Below, piece by piece: positions 1 to 7,159 of a stretch of 20,483 nt of DNA. The position numbers and the translations under genes are program-made. The notes below the pieces were generated by a model, which saw only the letters and a list, made by a program, of their open reading frames with translations, was not told the DNA's origin and ran no database searches. Each line of letters begins with the position of its first letter. The first letter of the stretch is position 1. The stretch comes from Candidatus Hodarchaeota archaeon (lineage in GTDB: Archaea; Asgardarchaeota; Heimdallarchaeia; Hodarchaeales; Hodarchaeaceae). Location of the stretch: the NCBI GenBank assembly GCA_016840305.1, contig JAEOSP010000206.1, positions 1-20,483 on the forward strand. Reading direction: 5' to 3'.

Positions 1-163
1 ACACTACTCCGAAATAGGATAAGAATGTGAATATTGACGATCTACCTGACGCCCAACCAATACTTGTAGCATAAATTGGAATTTTTTCCCGAGAAGAAAG
101 AGTAGAACGTCTTTTAGTTTCTATATCTCCCTTTATACTGTTATTTCCATTTTCTGATGTCAT
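1..163 (-). CDS. N-terminus of an MFS-like transporter (partial)
   Basis: The reading frame opens with ATG at 163 and stays open to the window edge, giving about 54 residues. After a polar N-terminus of about 30 residues comes KIPIYATSIGWASGR and then a hydrophobic stretch, FTFLSYFGVV. This resembles the cytosolic lead and first membrane helix of sugar/cation-symporter-like or other major facilitator proteins, but too little is present to name the family. It starts 15 bases after the stop of the ABC subunit on the same strand, with AAGGT a few bases upstream of the ATG. It is therefore probably the fourth gene of the MscS-ABC-ABC operon. The frame and start are seen; the transporter assignment is inferred from one helix. 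Confidence 0.6.
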   Translation of the reverse strand, partial: MTSENGNNSIKGDIETKRRSTLSSREKIPIYATSIGWASGRSSIFTFLSYFGVV

Positions 164-178
164 CAATAATCAGTAACC

Positions 179-1972
179 TTAGATGTCTTGTCCAACAAAC
201 TGCTTCTGATAAAGGTCCGCAAATAGACCTCCTTTCTTTAAAAGCTGTTCAAATGTACCAAACTCAACAATTTTTCCCTTATCAAGTACTACGATTGTAT
301 CTACGAATCTTATTGTTGATAATCTATGTGCAATTACTATAGCTGTTCTATTCTGAAGTATATTCTGTAAACTCTGCTGTATGACGAGTTCAGTATGGGC
401 ATCTACTGAAGAAGTGGCTTCGTCAAGTATCATGATAAGTGGATTCGCAAGGAGTGCTCGAGCAAAACAGATCAACTGTCTTTCTCCCATCGAAAGACGT
501 GATCCACGTTCACCAACCTCATAATCAATGCCCTTTTCCATCACAAAGTCATAAGCACCTACTTTCAGAAGAGCTCTTTCAATTTCAGCATCCGTAGCAT
601 CAGGATTGCCATACAATAAATTATTCTTAATGGAATCTGTAAACAAGAAGCTGTCTTGTGGAATTATGGCAAGATTACTTCTATAATATTCTAATGCAAG
701 ATCTCGTATATCAATTTCATCCAAGAGAATTTCTCCATCTTTGAAATCGTAATATCGTAAGAGTAAACTTGCTATTGTAGTTTTTCCTGCTCCTGTGTGT
801 CCTACAAGAGCAAATGTATTTTTTGGAGGGATGATTAAAGAAATATTATCTAATATTGGTTCAGATTCTGGAGTATACTGGAAACTTACATTTTTAAATT
901 CTATCCTTCCATTAATCTTTGCTTTTCCATCATATACTGGAAATTCTTTATTACCCCGAGAAATAACGCTTGGAGAATGATCTAAAATATCAAATATTCT
1001 CTCAATAGCTGCCATAGAGCTAAGTAAACTATTATAAAAATTTGAGAGAGTCATAATGGGTTGAGTAAGTCTCGTTACATAAGAGAGAAATGCCACTAGT
1101 GTCCCAGTCGAAATTATTTGGGCTCCAATTGATAATCCACCGACTGTTAATACCAAAGCGGTCCCCAGTGTTAATATGAGATCCATTAAAGGAAACATTA
1201 TTGCAAAAAGCATTAATGCTTTAACTCTCGCTTGGTAATTATCGAAATTAAGCATGTTAAACTCATCAGTTACGAAATCCTCGGCAGCTAAAGATTTTGT
1301 GGCTGTAATACCACTAATTGATTCCTGGTAGTAACCAGTAACTTTTGCTAGCGTTCTTCTTGTACGTTGCCAAGCAGAACGAGTTTTTATTCGAAAATAA
1401 ACAATGAAAATCGCTAAAAACGGAAAGAATACTACCACAGTAAGAGTTAGTGCAACATCAAGAGACAGAAGGACAAAGAAAAGTAAACTAAGAAACATTA
1501 CATTAACTACTGCGTCAATAATACCTGTAGAGAGTAGATTAAGCAATCGTTCAACATCATTAGTAATTCTCGAAACAATTCTTCCTGCTGCTTCTTTATC
1601 ATAATAATCCAAACTCAAATCTTGGAGTTTATAGAATGCTTCTTCTCTAATTTTCGTTATTATACGCAATCCAGTTATTGTAGTAATATAAGTTGTTACA
1701 ACATTTAATAAGAATGAGATCACAGTAATTGAAAAGTAAGCAATTGCAATTAATCCCAACCCTTCTAAATCCTTTGGTACCACATAATCATCTACAACTG
1801 ATTTGAGTAACAATGGCTGAATTAAAGATAAAACCGTAGAGAAAAGCATCGCTATTAGTGCGAGAAAAAATACCACGGCATGAGGTTTAGTATAACTCAA
1901 TAATCTTCGGAAGAGCTCAAAATCGCTGTACTCATGTGTGAGTAAATCGCGATTATCTTTTCGAGTGGCCAT
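179..1972 (-). CDS. ABC exporter half-transporter, canonical ATPase subunit of a heterodimer
   Basis: A 597-residue half-transporter: six membrane helices (about residues 30-320), then a nucleotide-binding domain. It carries Walker A GHTGAGKTT (near residue 384), Q-loop IPQDSFLF, signature LSMGE (near 492), Walker B with catalytic glutamate ILDEATSSVD (near 512) and switch histidine AHRLSTI (near 545). The signature departs from LSGGQ, whereas Walker B and the H-loop are intact. That is the complement of the neighbouring subunit and fits a heterodimeric type IV ABC exporter of the TM287/288, BmrCD or LmrCD kind. Such exporters move drugs, lipids or peptides across the membrane; the substrate here is unknown. 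The start is well supported: a G-rich SD (GAGGGGGG) lies six bases before the ATG. It begins one base after the stop of the partner gene, so translation is probably coupled. Confidence 0.93.
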   Translation of the reverse strand: MATRKDNRDLLTHEYSDFELFRRLLSYTKPHAVVFFLALIAMLFSTVLSLIQPLLLKSVVDDYVVPKDLEGLGLIAIAYFSITVISFLLNVVTTYITTITGLRIITKIREEAFYKLQDLSLDYYDKEAAGRIVSRITNDVERLLNLLSTGIIDAVVNVMFLSLLFFVLLSLDVALTLTVVVFFPFLAIFIVYFRIKTRSAWQRTRRTLAKVTGYYQESISGITATKSLAAEDFVTDEFNMLNFDNYQARVKALMLFAIMFPLMDLILTLGTALVLTVGGLSIGAQIISTGTLVAFLSYVTRLTQPIMTLSNFYNSLLSSMAAIERIFDILDHSPSVISRGNKEFPVYDGKAKINGRIEFKNVSFQYTPESEPILDNISLIIPPKNTFALVGHTGAGKTTIASLLLRYYDFKDGEILLDEIDIRDLALEYYRSNLAIIPQDSFLFTDSIKNNLLYGNPDATDAEIERALLKVGAYDFVMEKGIDYEVGERGSRLSMGERQLICFARALLANPLIMILDEATSSVDAHTELVIQQSLQNILQNRTAIVIAHRLSTIRFVDTIVVLDKGKIVEFGTFEQLLKKGGLFADLYQKQFVGQDI

Positions 1973-1973
1973 T

Positions 1974-3812
1974 TTATTCCCCCCTCTCCTGAAAGATCTT
2001 TTCTATAGTGATTTTTATATCGACTTGTCCTGTTTCTTGAGTTTTCCAGAGTAAAGGATATATTTTACCATTATTAAGCAAGTCTTCATGTGATCCTTGT
2101 TCAAAGATTCTCCCACGATTCAGTATTATAATTCTATCAACATTTTTCAAGGTGCTTAATCGTTGTGTTATCCAAATTACCGTATGCTTTCTCTTAGATT
2201 TCGTAAGCATAATATGGAAGTCTTTCAAAAATTGAGATTCTGTATATACGTCTAAGGACGAGGTGGAATCATCTAGAATCATTATAGGGTTATCTCTGAG
2301 GATCAATCGTGCAATGGCAAGTCTTTGTTTTTGGCCACCTGAAAGAGTGACACCTCGTTCGCCAACTACTGTATGAATACCATCTGGTAATCCATTTACA
2401 AATTCAGATAATTGAGTAATTGTTAACACTCGTTCTATTTCAGATTCCTTAATATCTGATAGTTCAAAAGTAAGATTTTCTGCAATCGTTCTGCCAAAAA
2501 GGTAAGGCTCTTGATGAATATAACCTACTTTCTTGCGCCATTCAGCTAAATTCAGATCTTGAAGATTGAATGTTCCTCCTGAGTACTTTATTTTAATGGT
2601 TCCTTCTGAAGGATCTTGAAATCTTGGAATAAGAGAAATGAGTGTGCTTTTGCCTGACCCAGTGGAACCCAAAATGGCAAGCTTCTCCCCTGGTGATATG
2701 GATAAAGAAATCTTAGATAAAACAGGGTTATCGGTATATTGGAATGAAACTTCATCAAATATGATTGTAGGTGTTTCTTCTGAGGTGATAACACACCCGC
2801 TTGATTCTTGCTCAGTAAAAGATGTATCCTCCAACAGTGTAAAAACTCGATTTCCAGCTGCTACTACCCTCTGATACATAATCAAACTAAATGCAAGAAA
2901 TCTTGTCGGAAGAGCCAGCATTGTGAAATAGGTGAAGAGAGTAATGAGCATTCCAACAGATATTCGGTCTTCAACAGCTGCTACTCCTCCAGCGTATATC
3001 AAAATTGTAACTAAAATATTGATTATCAGCATAATCATTGGTAGAAATAAAGAGCGTATTTTAAAGGCATAAGCTCTTAGGTGCATATACCCTTGATTCT
3101 GTACATCGAATTTCTGTTTTTCTCGTTCTTCAGCATGGAAAGCTCTTACTATCTGCGCACCACTAATGTTCTCATTTATTACTGCAGTCAATTCTCCGTA
3201 TTTTTCTCTTAATTCAAAAAATAATGGACCAAGTATCCGTGAAATCCAATATGATAGAATAAGTAAACTCGGGGTAACGATTGCAATCAAAACAAACAAT
3301 GTTTTATCAATCGAATAAAGCACAAAGTAGATACCGATATAGGTAAGAGTTGCTTGAAGAAGGATCCTCTCCCCCCAAACAACAAATTCACTAATAGGCT
3401 CTAAATCAGTCGTTGCACGACTCATTAAATCTCCAGTTTTATGCTTGTCAAAAAATTTTAGGTTAGAAGTTTCATATTTTACGAATAAATCTGTTCGTAT
3501 TTCTCGTATTACTGCTTCACCCTGTAAATATCCTAAATACCGTCCAAAGAAGTGGGTTATGCCACGAATTAAACTAGCAAAAACAATGAGAACCACTCCC
3601 GAAAAGACAGCTTGTGATTGAAAATTCCCACTCTCAAGTGAGTTGAGAATATTATCAATTGTAATACCGATCAGTAAAGGAACGGTTAGCTCAGCAATCT
3701 GTGCTATGAATATGAAAATTACTACCATTAATGCTAATGGCTTTCGCTTGAGAATATATCTTAATAGATGCTTCAAAACATTCATTACAGGAACCTGACT
3801 CGAAAAAGACAT
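1974..3812 (-). CDS. ABC exporter half-transporter, degenerate ATPase subunit of a heterodimer
   Basis: A 612-residue half-transporter: six membrane helices (about residues 20-320), then a nucleotide-binding domain. It has Walker A GSTGSGKST (near residue 380), Q-loop IHQEPYLF and a perfect signature LSGGQ (near 489). Walker B reads ILDDSTSSLD, with aspartate in place of the catalytic glutamate, and the switch region reads WITQRLSTL, with glutamine in place of histidine. Both substitutions are the known hallmarks of the degenerate site in heterodimeric ABC exporters. The complete signature of this subunit would serve the canonical site of the partner encoded just downstream. The ATG overlaps the stop of the MscS gene as TAATG, so the two are likely coupled. 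Substrate is not predictable from sequence. Confidence 0.93.
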   Translation of the reverse strand: MSFSSQVPVMNVLKHLLRYILKRKPLALMVVIFIFIAQIAELTVPLLIGITIDNILNSLESGNFQSQAVFSGVVLIVFASLIRGITHFFGRYLGYLQGEAVIREIRTDLFVKYETSNLKFFDKHKTGDLMSRATTDLEPISEFVVWGERILLQATLTYIGIYFVLYSIDKTLFVLIAIVTPSLLILSYWISRILGPLFFELREKYGELTAVINENISGAQIVRAFHAEEREKQKFDVQNQGYMHLRAYAFKIRSLFLPMIMLIINILVTILIYAGGVAAVEDRISVGMLITLFTYFTMLALPTRFLAFSLIMYQRVVAAGNRVFTLLEDTSFTEQESSGCVITSEETPTIIFDEVSFQYTDNPVLSKISLSISPGEKLAILGSTGSGKSTLISLIPRFQDPSEGTIKIKYSGGTFNLQDLNLAEWRKKVGYIHQEPYLFGRTIAENLTFELSDIKESEIERVLTITQLSEFVNGLPDGIHTVVGERGVTLSGGQKQRLAIARLILRDNPIMILDDSTSSLDVYTESQFLKDFHIMLTKSKRKHTVIWITQRLSTLKNVDRIIILNRGRIFEQGSHEDLLNNGKIYPLLWKTQETGQVDIKITIEKIFQERGE

Positions 3813-4705
3813 TAAGCGGATATTTCTTCAACCTGTTCTTCGAAATATCCAAGAATATCACTTTTTAGATCGAAAATTGCATATGGATTAGCCAGGATCA
3901 AGTTCAATTGATACGTGGATCTATCTTTCATGAACCAGCTGATCTCAGAATCTGTACGGGAACTAAACTCCTTGCAAGAGTTAGTTAAAACAATTTTAAT
4001 CTGGGAATGGAGGTATTTATCAGGATTAATCTTCACCTCAAGGGGGTACAGGTAGTATTTTTGGTCTTGAATATTGGCAAATTTTGTACGGACTCCTTTC
4101 AAAATGTCAACAACATCATCTACACTGTCAAATGAGTCATTTTCGTGATCTTTCCAAGTAATTTTTCCTTTATCAACTGCTTCTTGAGGTACGGTAATTT
4201 CTGTATTCTTAATAATTGTTCCGAGTAATTTCTGATTGGCAATAATGACATGTATTCCCTCAGGTGTCAAAATATTAGTATAATTTATAGAAATTTCCTC
4301 AATTATCCCCTCTGTTTTTAAATTGGGTAGCATTACATAATCACCAACGCTAAAGGGATTGGTTAAAAGTAAATAAAGTCCACTGATAAAATTTCCAATT
4401 GTAGAAGAACTAGCAAATCCTATGGCTGTACCAAGTAGTGCAGCTGCAGCAACAAAGAATTCTTCTCCACCTAACCAAAGGAGTCCGAATAAAAGTATTG
4501 TTGCTCTACCTAGCGTTTTTAGAGCGTTATTTTGAGCTGGAGTTAATTTATGCTGAATTTTCCGAATTAATAAACTGAAAAAGATCCATACTAAAATTAT
4601 TACAAGCACTCTAAAAACAAAATCAATTACTATTGCATTTGAATCCAAGAAATTACGTATAGCATCCCAATCCACCTGAATCTGTGCGGTTACCACTATT
4701 TTCAC
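3812..4705 (-). CDS. MscS-family mechanosensitive ion channel
   Basis: A 297-residue small-conductance mechanosensitive channel. Membrane helices lie near residues 25-47, 64-80 and 84-112. The last is the glycine/alanine-rich pore helix (VAAAALLGTAIGFAS), followed by the typical FISGLYLLLTNPFSVGDYV and the beta-domain start (EGIIEEISINYTNI). The C-terminal part has an alpha/beta cytosolic domain as in MscS. It would open under membrane tension and release osmolytes. The start shown is GTG at 4705 with no clear SD; a slightly later start cannot be excluded. The stop codon shares a base with the ATG of the following ABC gene, so the channel heads an apparent operon with the exporter. The family is clear; the functional link to the exporter is inferred only from coupling. 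Confidence 0.92.
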   Translation of the reverse strand: MKIVVTAQIQVDWDAIRNFLDSNAIVIDFVFRVLVIILVWIFFSLLIRKIQHKLTPAQNNALKTLGRATILLFGLLWLGGEEFFVAAAALLGTAIGFASSSTIGNFISGLYLLLTNPFSVGDYVMLPNLKTEGIIEEISINYTNILTPEGIHVIIANQKLLGTIIKNTEITVPQEAVDKGKITWKDHENDSFDSVDDVVDILKGVRTKFANIQDQKYYLYPLEVKINPDKYLHSQIKIVLTNSCKEFSSRTDSEISWFMKDRSTYQLNLILANPYAIFDLKSDILGYFEEQVEEISA

Positions 4706-4749
4706 ATCAAGATTCGGTCGGAAGATTTTGTGTTAATTATCCTACTCTT

Positions 4750-4765
4750 GTTTTTAAAATTCAAG
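4750..4765 (-). promoter_or_regulatory. Candidate TATA box for the MscS-ABC operon
   Basis: Reading the minus strand, TGAATTTTAAAAAC lies about 45-60 bases upstream of the MscS GTG, a plausible distance for an archaeal TATA element plus a short leader. Only the AT-rich motif is visible. The 122-base gap (4706-4827) also contains a T-rich stretch beyond the DUF4097 gene that could end the upstream transcript. Confidence 0.25.
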
Positions 4766-4827
4766 GGAGTTCGAATGCAACGAAAATAAATAATGATTAC
4801 TCTTACTTACTTTCGTACACTTGTCGT

Positions 4828-6012
4828 TTATCTTTTCCAAATTGTTATGGAACCTGACACTGATTTGAATGACAAATCAAAGTTTAGAAGCGCAGAACCA
4901 TACGTTAGGCTTGTATAAGGAAATATTATAGATGCTGTTTCATTACCGAAATCCAACAATCCTATTGACCCTGTTAGAGTACTTGCATCCATGGTATAAC
5001 CAAGTGAAAGCTCCTCACTTGTGTTATAATCGAGGTATGGGGAGAATTGATATGAAATATCTCCACTTATCGTTTCTAGATCAAAGTTCACTTGTATAGA
5101 TGTAAGGGGTTCATTACTATAAAACATCTCAAGATTGATACTTCCAGAAACTGATTTGATATTCCATGAAGTCGTATTTTCCGCCTCTAAATCAATAAAA
5201 TGAGGGTAAATACTTCCTGATACGGTTTCGATCACATTTTTTCCTTGTGTATTCATGAAAGTTGTACCATGAATGTCTGTTGTTATTTCACCAGCTGTAG
5301 TATCAAGTATTAATTCATTCACTCTTGCATCCACCCCAGAGTGAAAGTAGATCTCCCCAGAACTGACATGTATATCAAATGAGCCAATAATCTGAGTACT
5401 TAGTTCAATTAGAATATCATAACTATAATCATTCCATTGACTATTCGGAAGTGTACGATCTACTGAATTAAAAATAAACAAAGTTCGATTTCCATAACTA
5501 TATGTTTCAAATTGAGCAGCATCTTCAATAGATACGTCTGATCGGCCTGCAATATTCATATTAATCCATACTAGTTGATCTGAATAATTATCAGTAAAAA
5601 ATACGTGCACTCCACCCACTGTATTATCAATTATAAACTCTGCTTCAGTCATTGCGGGGTTATCATAACTATGATAACCAGTGTTAATTTGCCCTAGATC
5701 TTTGTAGGAAGTATCAAGCATTGGAAAAAGTAACATTGCTCCTCCAATTAGAACTATTGTGCAAAAAATGACTACAAATGCTATCTTTGCAGCTTTATGC
5801 GAATGTCTGTTTCTATATCTCCTATAATGTCTTCTTGTTGAATACGAATCGTTAGGAATAGAATACTTCGGGATTTCAGCATGTCCTCTCATATTAGGTG
5901 AGGATAGTGTTCCACGACTCCCCGTTAACATCTGATATCCACATTGTTCGCAAAAAATGGAGTCAGATGAATTTGCAGCACCGCAATTAGGACAATATGA
6001 TGAAGGTGACAT
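4828..6012 (-). CDS. Zinc ribbon-TM-DUF4097 beta-solenoid envelope protein
   Basis: A 394-residue protein with three parts. An N-terminal zinc ribbon has CPNCGAAN and CEQCG (Cys 7, 10, 21, 24). A basic, tyrosine-rich linker (residues 45-73) precedes a single membrane helix (about 75-98). A long extracytoplasmic region then repeats short strands with SGxI turns (HVSSGEIYF, ETVSGSIY, KSVSGSINL, ETISGDISY, KSVSGSITI), typical of the DUF4097 beta-solenoid fold. The zinc ribbon would face the cytoplasm and the solenoid outwards. No catalytic residues stand out, so a structural, sensing or adhesion role is possible but not shown. The ATG at 6012 has a good SD (AGGAGA, about eight bases upstream). 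It is separated from the MscS gene by 122 bases and probably forms its own transcription unit. Confidence 0.82.
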   Translation of the reverse strand: MSPSSYCPNCGAANSSDSIFCEQCGYQMLTGSRGTLSSPNMRGHAEIPKYSIPNDSYSTRRHYRRYRNRHSHKAAKIAFVVIFCTIVLIGGAMLLFPMLDTSYKDLGQINTGYHSYDNPAMTEAEFIIDNTVGGVHVFFTDNYSDQLVWINMNIAGRSDVSIEDAAQFETYSYGNRTLFIFNSVDRTLPNSQWNDYSYDILIELSTQIIGSFDIHVSSGEIYFHSGVDARVNELILDTTAGEITTDIHGTTFMNTQGKNVIETVSGSIYPHFIDLEAENTTSWNIKSVSGSINLEMFYSNEPLTSIQVNFDLETISGDISYQFSPYLDYNTSEELSLGYTMDASTLTGSIGLLDFGNETASIIFPYTSLTYGSALLNFDLSFKSVSGSITIWKR

Positions 6013-6047
6013 CTATTACTTTCTCCTAAACGCTTTCTTTCAAGCCT

Positions 6048-6060
6048 TGGAAATTTAAAA
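6048..6060 (-). promoter_or_regulatory. Candidate TATA box for the DUF4097 gene
   Basis: On the minus strand CCTTTTAAATTTCC lies about 38-50 bases before the ATG at 6012, leaving room for a short leader with the SD AGGAGA. The same AT-rich block, read on the plus strand as GGAAATTTAAAAGG, overlaps the SD of the small ORF at 6069, so the direction of use is uncertain. Confidence 0.3.
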
Positions 6061-6068
6061 GGAGTGAG

Positions 6069-6197
6069 ATGGCGGAGGTGAATATTCATTCGATTCAGTT
6101 TGAAAAGGAAAAAAATACATTTATGGATTCACACCTCAAATTGTTATTTCCTCGATTCACCTACCAATATTTACGGAAATCATACCGTTTTTCATAA
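6069..6197 (+). CDS. Possible 42-residue small protein
   Basis: An ATG at 6069 preceded by AAAAGGAG with a four-base spacer opens a 42-codon frame ending in TAA at 6195-6197. The product starts MAEVNIHSIQFEKEK and ends with a basic aromatic tail (TYQYLRKSYRFS). It has no membrane helix and resembles no family I recognise. The excellent ribosome binding site is the only positive evidence. The region downstream is decayed, so this may be a chance frame or a small remnant. Confidence 0.3.
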   Translation: MAEVNIHSIQFEKEKNTFMDSHLKLLFPRFTYQYLRKSYRFS

Positions 6198-6239
6198 GAA
6201 ATTACTTGTTAAAAGTTTAATTAGCAATAGGTGGTTTAC

Positions 6240-6442
6240 TTGAAGACAATGATTATCCTCTTAGCTGTCTTTTCATCTCTCTATTCGCGAGTACTGCACT
6301 TCAAAATCCGAAGGGAGGATTTCTGCCAGGAAGGTCAGACAAATTCATCGATATCTTGGCTATATAGTTTTTCTCATTGTTGCTTTTCATGACTAAATTT
6401 GTCGGACAAGAAAAATTGCTTTTTCAGATCACGACGGGATGA
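6240..6442 (+). pseudogene. Frameshifted remnant of a b561/ferric-reductase-like haem membrane protein
   Basis: A TTG at 6240, six bases after AGGTGG, starts a hydrophobic helix (MIILLAVFSSLYSRVL) that soon runs to a stop. In the +1 frame, roughly 6310-6393, the sequence reads ARKVRQIHRYLGYIVF followed by LIVAFHD, then a stop. HRxLGY, a hydrophobic helix and a second His is the haem-ligating pattern of cytochrome b561 and ferric-reductase-like membrane domains. A third frame continues MTKFVGQEKLLFQITTG to a TGA at 6440. At least one and probably two frameshifts are needed to join these. The pattern match is seen; the interpretation as a decayed gene is inference. Part of this stretch can also fold into a hairpin (6319-6344), so it could instead belong to an RNA. 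Confidence 0.4.
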
Positions 6443-6641
6443 GTCACACATCCGTTATCCAGTAGGACAGAACAAGCAGAACTTGAACCGCCCATTAGGA
6501 CTACTTGAAGTAGCTCTCCATCTGATATCGCCAGCGTCAATACCTCTCACTTCTTAGGGGTCTTTCTTCACTTGCCTTTGACGGGTAACTCGTCTAACGT
6601 AGTTACAAGAGAATTAGATCAATGCAAAACTGATTTTTTTT
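6437..6641 (+). ncRNA. GC-shifted structured segment, candidate non-coding RNA
   Basis: From 6421 to 6600 I count 85 G or C in 180 bases (47%), far above the AT-rich intergenic DNA elsewhere in the window, with no convincing frame on either strand. Three hairpins are visible on the plus strand. GGATG/CATCC pairs across 6437-6453. CTAC/GTAG closes a TTGAA loop at 6501-6513. A strong one at 6585-6606 has arms GTAACT+CGT and ACG+AGTTAC with one bulged T and a three-base loop. A run of eight T lies at 6634-6641, the kind of tract at which archaeal transcription stops. In AT-rich archaea, GC-rich intergenic islands often mark structured RNAs. It does not match SRP, RNase P, tRNA or 5S RNA features known to me. 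A mobile-element remnant is the main alternative. Confidence 0.4.
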
Positions 6642-6725
6642 CATCACCTCACTTTGATGTGAATGAGAAAGGAAGTTATTTAAGGGTGTAAAAGAGAGAG
6701 GTCGGCGAATACGAGTAATTTAACA

Positions 6726-7067
6726 TTGTCTGATAAAAATGATAAGGTAATAATAAGTATGCTAGCTCCTATGTGGTTGAATATTAGTAGATTATGGATT
6801 CTTCCAACTCTCGATAGCCCTAAGGATTTCTTAGCAGTAATCAATATGACAGATTCAAAATTGGGTATTGAATTGGGCCGATGGGCTGGATTGTTAGTCT
6901 TATTTACAGTAGCAGGTGGAATTGATTTCTCTCGTTTATCCCGTGATTGGGGAAGAAAATTTGCATTATTCATACAACAAGTTAGCTATGTATCCTTAAT
7001 CGCTATTGCATTACACACGACAATGATTGGCTCTTTTGCCGGAGAACAACCACTTTTTGTTATTTAA
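6726..7067 (+). CDS. Short membrane protein, ferric-reductase/MsrQ-like fragment
   Basis: The frame is open from the stop at 6681; a TTG at 6726 gives 113 residues, and an in-frame ATG at 6759 is an alternative start. The first part is uncertain. The second part (about residues 48-105) reads LGRWAGLLVLFTVAGG, a polar Arg-rich loop, WGRKFALFIQQVSYVS and IAIALHTTMIG. This is the layout of a ferric-reductase-like or MsrQ-type helix pair. The first haem-ligand position (normally HR) appears as QQ, while the second His (ALH) is kept. It may be the 3' part of the same broken gene as the remnant at 6240, split by the GC-rich segment, or a short degenerate paralogue. No SD is clear. The antisense frame here is less protein-like. 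Confidence 0.45.
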   Translation: MSDKNDKVIISMLAPMWLNISRLWILPTLDSPKDFLAVINMTDSKLGIELGRWAGLLVLFTVAGGIDFSRLSRDWGRKFALFIQQVSYVSLIAIALHTTMIGSFAGEQPLFVI

Positions 7068-7071
7068 ACTT

Positions 7072-7091
7072 GGTTTTGTTTGATTAAAACC
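7072..7091. repeat. Small inverted repeat between convergent genes
   Basis: GGTTTT (7072-7077) pairs with AAAACC (7086-7091) across an eight-base loop. It lies just after the stop of the plus-strand ORF and before the convergent transporter gene that ends at 7160. It could act as a weak transcription end signal in either direction. Confidence 0.3.
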
Positions 7092-7159
7092 GTTAGTATT
7101 CGTATTGTATTGATAATGAAACAGAAACAGAGGAACAATCAAAAAATAGAGAAAAGAAA

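Noticed and set aside
157..342. 61-codon plus-strand ORF over the ABC subunit end
   Set aside because: Antisense shadow of a clearly coding ABC ATPase region.
4765..4782. T-loop-like GGGAGTTCGAATGC suggestive of a tRNA
   Set aside because: No cloverleaf arms, anticodon stem or acceptor pairing can be built around it; it lies in a short AT-rich intergenic gap.
6428..6548. Minus-strand frame with protein-like text (ISDGELLQVVLMGGSSSACS)
   Set aside because: Only about 40 codons, no start with SD, no family recognised, and all frames here look unusually open because the segment is GC-shifted; treated as non-coding.
6680..6973. 97-codon minus-strand ORF opposite the short membrane ORF
   Set aside because: Its composition looks like the antisense of a hydrophobic frame, with no motif or SD; the plus-strand frame has the recognisable helix pattern.
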